DNA of 64,000 nucleotides from Talinum fruticosum (lineage: Eukaryota; Streptophyta; Magnoliopsida; Caryophyllales; Talinaceae): positions 2,222,501-2,286,500 of the forward strand of contig JAITYX010000052.1 in the NCBI GenBank assembly GCA_021018815.1, read 5' to 3'. Made by a program: the position numbers and the translations under genes. The notes beneath the pieces are model-generated. The model was not told where the DNA came from and ran no database searches. It was given only the letters and a program-made list of their open reading frames with translations. This document shows, piece by piece, positions 59,621-64,000 of the stretch (position 1 is its first letter; the number at the start of each line of letters is the position of its first letter).

Positions 59621-59867
59621 GTATGTGTAACACCCTGGAATTTAATTGTAATTAACCACTTTAAATTTATATTTTATCGTCTTAATATTGTTCAGAGAAG
59701 TGAGCCGTGCAAAAATTCGAAACCGAAATAAAAGGTGTGAACAATTTGATAATCGAAAATAATAATGGATAATTCGTACAAATTTACATTTGTGCGAAGA
59801 AATGTATATACCCTCGAATAATGCAAATTGTGTCTCGAACACGGTTTATTTATAAATAAATAGTAAG

Positions 59868-59870
<3 letters not shown>

Positions 59871-59937
<67 letters not shown>
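59871..59937. repeat. (AT)n microsatellite
   Basis: About 33 uninterrupted AT units, 245 bases inside the 5' end of solo LTR R4, at a position comparable with the (AT)n tract of R2. Confidence 0.95.
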
Positions 59938-59940
<3 letters not shown>

Positions 59941-62591
59941 GAGATAAAAGTTAGAAAATATTTATAAACAAATAAAAATGGGCCAAATGGGTGATTGGGA
60001 GTTTAACCATATGGTAAAATCAATAGTAAGAAGATGTAGAGATATTAGAATTTAGAAGATAAAAAAAGAGAAAAGAAAAGAAAGGGGTTGCTAAAAGCAT
60101 CGTCCAAAATATATCGGTGAAGCAGGGGATTGCAAGGCAAGCTAACACTTATCATCTTCCATCTCCTTCACCTCTTCTTCTTCCTTCACTGCTGCCCCTT
60201 GCCATCGCCAACGGCCTTCACGGGCCGGCCTCTGCCGCCGGCGCCCCCGGCCGCCACCGCTGCTGCCGCCGACAACCTCTTTCTCTCTCTGTTTTCCTCT
60301 ATTCGCGACAGCGAGGCGGAGACAGTGCCTCTGCCGCCACCCGGCCGGGGTTGGCGCCGCCCCGGCTACTCTCCGGCTCCCGACGCCGCCGACCTATGCC
60401 CATTACGCCACTCGAGCCACCGGGTCTCCACCACCGAGCCACCGCCATTCAATTCCACCTCTAACCCATTTTGAGGTATATCTCCAATCCTTAATTTCTA
60501 AGCAAATCTTATTATAAACTCATGTTGTAATTGAATAAGTAGACAAATAAATGTGAGTTTTGAATTGGTTGTGGTGGATTTGGATGAACCTTGGGGAGTA
60601 ATTGAAATATGGATATGTGAAATTGGATTTAGGGTTTCTTATGTGTTAAATTAGTATTGAAAATTAATTTGGGATTATTTATAATTATGAATGTGCTTGT
60701 TAAACTTCTATATGAGTATGAATGAATTATTTGGTTATGAAAGAATTGGAGGAAATATATTGAGGATGATTGAAGTATGAGTATGTATATATTGTTGTGA
60801 GTTGGTTTCAAGAATGTGTAAATGAGACATTGAAGATTGATGGAAGATTGAATTTATTTGTTTGTATATGTGCTAAACTTGAGTAAATTAACGTAATTGA
60901 GTCTTGGTCTAATTGTACAAGTGCGAATTAATTTGAAATATAGAAAGTGGATGGGATTATAGATATATGATCATGGGAAAAGTGATTAAAATTAGGTTAT
61001 GTTAAGCTTGATTGAAAAATAAAATTGGGTTATACTTGGGAACTTTATTGAAATTAATAGAGACCTTGGTGGAGTTAGTAATTTGGTGATAATAAGTAAT
61101 ATGGTGGTGAAAAGACAAGAATAATTCAATGTGTAATGATCTTTGCGAGAATTCGAAAAATTACTTAGAGTGAGACTTGACTTGAAAAGAAAATTAGAAT
61201 GTTAAATTGAGTAGGAGGAGGGGGAAAAGAAATTTACAGAATTAAAAGAAGTTAGAAACTCAAATGAAATTGAGTAATAAATGGGAAATTAGAGGAAGTC
61301 AAATGTGAAAAGTTTACCACAAATAGAGAGTAGCTATTAAGTTTATTAATGCATAAATCAAATTAATTCGTGAAAACGAAATCGATGGAAATGGACATGA
61401 TCGAAGAAGATAACGAAAAACAATACTTAAAGGAAAACGAACAATTACCTCGAGTACGAAAAATATTTAAATGTTAACATGTTAAAATATCAATGAGTTT
61501 CGCTATTTTGTCTACGACACACTAAATCATTAATTGATTATTGGTAATACTCATAAAGGAATTAATCGTACGAAGCCATCTCCCGACAATCGGGATTTCT
61601 ATAATTAAATTGCTTAACCGAAGCCTTAGCTATAAATATATATGTATGAAGGTTCTCGTCGTGATAAAAAATCGAAAAGTTCATGAGCACAAGAAAATGA
61701 GAATATTGACGAGATTGTAACTTGGTTTAAATACTTGGTTTGAAACTTGATTTTTGTGGTTGAAAAAAATACTCCAGGCATGTGACCGTTGAGTTGTGTA
61801 CTCCGAGCATGTGGCCCGTTGAGTTTTATTGTGGATTTTATGTAGGTTTTTAAGGCTTTTAACCTAATGGTTAGGCCATATTTCAAACGAAATTTTGCCA
61901 AAATTTTTAGAAAATTGAAAAACCAAATCGACACCTTAAATTAGAAGTATATTTGGTTTACGAGATAAGAGGACATCCGGGCATACTAGATGAAACGAGC
62001 GGTACAATTAAGGTTAGGCTACATTAAGCACAAATTAGAGGTGATAGAAGCAAAAGATCAAACTTGAGTTTTATTATAAGAATGGGGAATTAAACCCATC
62101 AATTGTTATATACAAATTCAAACTATATCATCAATATCTTATTTTTGGAAAATGTATGAATATCGAGATCAAAAGAAAACAATATGGATAGGTATGCGAA
62201 AAGTAAAAGTTTGGTGATCGTAAACGCATATAAATATTATTAAAAGACTAGTAATCTACAAAAGTAGATTCGTTTTGGAAACAGAAATCGAATTGATATT
62301 GTGTTGCAGCAACAATCGGCAATTGAAGTGTTCGGCACTGCTGAGATACGTTATTGCCTTTACATTTATACTAAAAGTAAAAGTTTTACATATTAATAGT
62401 TGGTGCTTACAATTCATTGCATTTATAAATAAGTTTTTCACAATTTATCATGATTTGGCCATGCAAAGAACCCATTAATCGTTATGACGATCCATGAATG
62501 AATGTGATCGTAATCGTAATCGTAATTGTAATCGTAATCATAATTGTAAATGGTTGATGCGGGGACGCCTGGACAAAGTTGTCCGCTAGCG

Positions 62592-62765
62592 AGCATTTAA
62601 CCGTTAATCGTTCAATTGTTCACGAGAATCGTTAATCGTTCAATTATTAACGAAACGTTAATGGTTCAATTGTTCGCGAGAATCGTTAATCGTTCAATTG
62701 TTCACGGAATCGTTAATCGTTCAATTGTTCACAAAATCGTTAATCGTTCAATTGTTCACATCCGA
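62592..62765 (+). repeat. Tandem repeat GTTAATCGTTCAATTGTTCAC, about six units
   Basis: Units of 24-28 bases (ATCGTTAATCGTTCAATTGTTCACGA and shortened forms) follow each other in the distal part of LTR R4, just after an ATCGTA hexamer array at 62508-62550. The open frame at 62616-62810 (repeated RIVNRSI) merely translates this array. Confidence 0.9.
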
Positions 62766-63657
62766 TTGCCTCGGGGTTTAATGAACCTAGGAGTCGGATT
62801 CCATGATTGATTGTTTCACAATACGGGTCCTAAGTTTGACTAAATCGGAAAAAAAAATCGGTAATTGACAAGTTTGCAAACTATTTATTTAAGAAAAATG
62901 ATTTAAGATATGCATGATTTAAGAGCACCTAAGGGTAACATACTAAGCTTCTAGCTCACACGTCTATTGTTTTATGTTTTAAAATTTTTAGGAAGTCGAG
63001 CGCATGACAGATTATTCATAATCATGCCTAAAGTTTAAAGAGGAAGAAAAAGATAATGTTGGTCAAGAGAAGTGATGTATGACTGTTCGTCTTTACCTCA
63101 CATATGCTAGTCCCTCCCTTGGTCTCTTGGCTCGTGATTCCTCTCCAGTGATCCTCGGGATTTTGAAATTTTCATTTTACGTGAAGAAAATTTGGGTTGG
63201 ATTGTTACATAAATTGTTTGAATAATTAATTTGCTCAAATGAATTTGTTTTGTTTTCATTTTGAAAACGGCCGTAACGTCTCCCAATTTACAAATCTTCC
63301 ATTGTTAATTACTTATTTATGTGGTTACGCGTTGGGGGCATTACGAGTATGAAACAAGGAGGAGTGCTCCTCGTTCCGCCCATCGATAGATGACTTTTAC
63401 TAATGCAAATTGTGAGTTAAAATTGTGTTAAATCAAATAGGCAACCAACATGCAATTCTATCGAATTGAAGCACCCAACATGCTTTGAAAGCGATAAATA
63501 AAGCAACAAATAAAGCGATAAAGGAAAGCGAAAAATAAATAAAAAATTTGGCATCGGGTGGATAGGAATTAAATGTGATTCAATTTTGAAACCATAATAC
63601 GAAAGGGCTAAATGAACTAAACTAAAACAAAGCGTAAAACAAACTCGAAAGCGGATG

Positions 63658-64000
63658 TGTAGCGCCCTCATGTTATCCCATTTGTTGGTCTTGAGTAACG
63701 GACATACTTCGACAGCGTAACGATAGAGGCAACGAGCACAAGAAATGATAGAAAGATGGCTCTTTTAGTGACTTTAGAAAGAGGCTACTTGAGTGGAGTA
63801 AGTGAGAAATAGGAAGAACAGAGCGTGGGGGAGAGTGAAGGAGAAAAATTTTCAGCATAAGGAGGGTTTTTCGGTTGAAATTGGTGCGAGGAAATAGGCC
63901 GGGGGAAAGAAGGGGAAGCCCCTATTTATAGAAAAAACAAGTTAAGTCCAAATGAACCCTAAACATCACTTCAACATTCGGGTTCAATTTGAACCAGGCC
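63658..64000 (+). repeat. Possible LTR start running off the window
   Basis: TGTAGCGCCCTCATG resembles the TGTAACRCCCC start of the other LTRs. A purine-rich segment and a TATA-like CTATTTATAGA (about 63930-63941) follow, as in the U3 part of an LTR. The right end lies outside the window, so the call is tentative. Bases 63352-63657 are unrecognised. Confidence 0.35.

Larger units (their letters stand above)
59626..63346 (+). mobile_element. Solo LTR R4 with 5-bp target duplication
   Basis: It starts TGTAACACCCTGG and ends GGGGGCATTACGA, flanked by GTATG on both sides (59621-59625 and 63347-63351). Length is about 3.72 kb. Its first part is the reverse complement of 14933-14460 in R3. Its GC-rich segment (about 60117-60480) leads into CATTTTGAGGTATATCTCC, as in R3 near 9190. 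The 61780-61930 block is shared with R1 and R2. No internal genes are present, and the GC-rich Ser/Pro frames at 60117-60474 are low complexity. The 3' border is slightly irregular (ATTACGA and not GTTACA), though R2 also ends TTACGA. Confidence 0.7.

Noticed and set aside
62592..62765. Regular repeats that might be taken for a CRISPR-like array
   Set aside because: No unique spacers; units are contiguous and lie in a plant LTR.

Overview
The window is nuclear DNA from a flowering plant, probably a eudicot. The evidence is one long split gene with GT-AG introns that encodes the GARP tethering subunit VPS53, embedded in plant-type transposable elements (Ty3-type LTRs, hAT, CACTA, Helitron, L1-type LINEs, Stowaway-like MITEs). 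I found no tRNA, rRNA, CRISPR array or prokaryotic operon.

Region 1 (1-20 kb) is a nested transposon block. An LTR-like repeat runs in from the left edge to 2434. A copy of the sequence that also lies directly upstream of VPS53 is split into 2640-3261 and 14934-15560 by an LTR (3262-14933). Inside that LTR sit a solo LTR (3367-6327, 5-bp duplication ATTAC), a TIR element (about 6731-7868) and a whole hAT transposon (9381-14325, 8-bp duplication GTCGGGGT). The hAT carries a further LTR-type insertion. To the right lie relics of a Helitron: a helicase with Walker A and B motifs still legible, and an RPA-like gene.

Region 2 (20.6-25.05 kb) is a complete CACTA element with 3-bp TTG duplications. 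It has lost the catalytic TNP2 core but keeps the N-terminal associated domain, an acidic tail and a spliced second gene.

Region 3 (25-50.7 kb) holds the VPS53 promoter and leader candidates and 24 coding exons on the + strand (28888-50701). Its introns contain a foldback element, a MITE with terminal duplications, a SINE fragment, several small tandem duplications, a tandemly duplicated LINE+MITE block and a perfect 28-bp palindrome. The reading frame is intact except for two single missing bases, both in A runs (exons 10 and 15).

Region 4 (50.7-64 kb) holds dispersed repeats, a foldback element, a LINE RNase H tail, an intronless coiled-coil gene of unknown family (55526-56996, also with two single-base losses), and a solo LTR (59626-63346, duplication GTATG). 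A further LTR-like start lies near the right edge.

The only two candidate host genes are VPS53 and the coiled-coil gene, and they show no obvious functional link. All coordinates were read by eye; exon borders rest on GT-AG sites and reading-frame continuity, and family names on remembered domain motifs.
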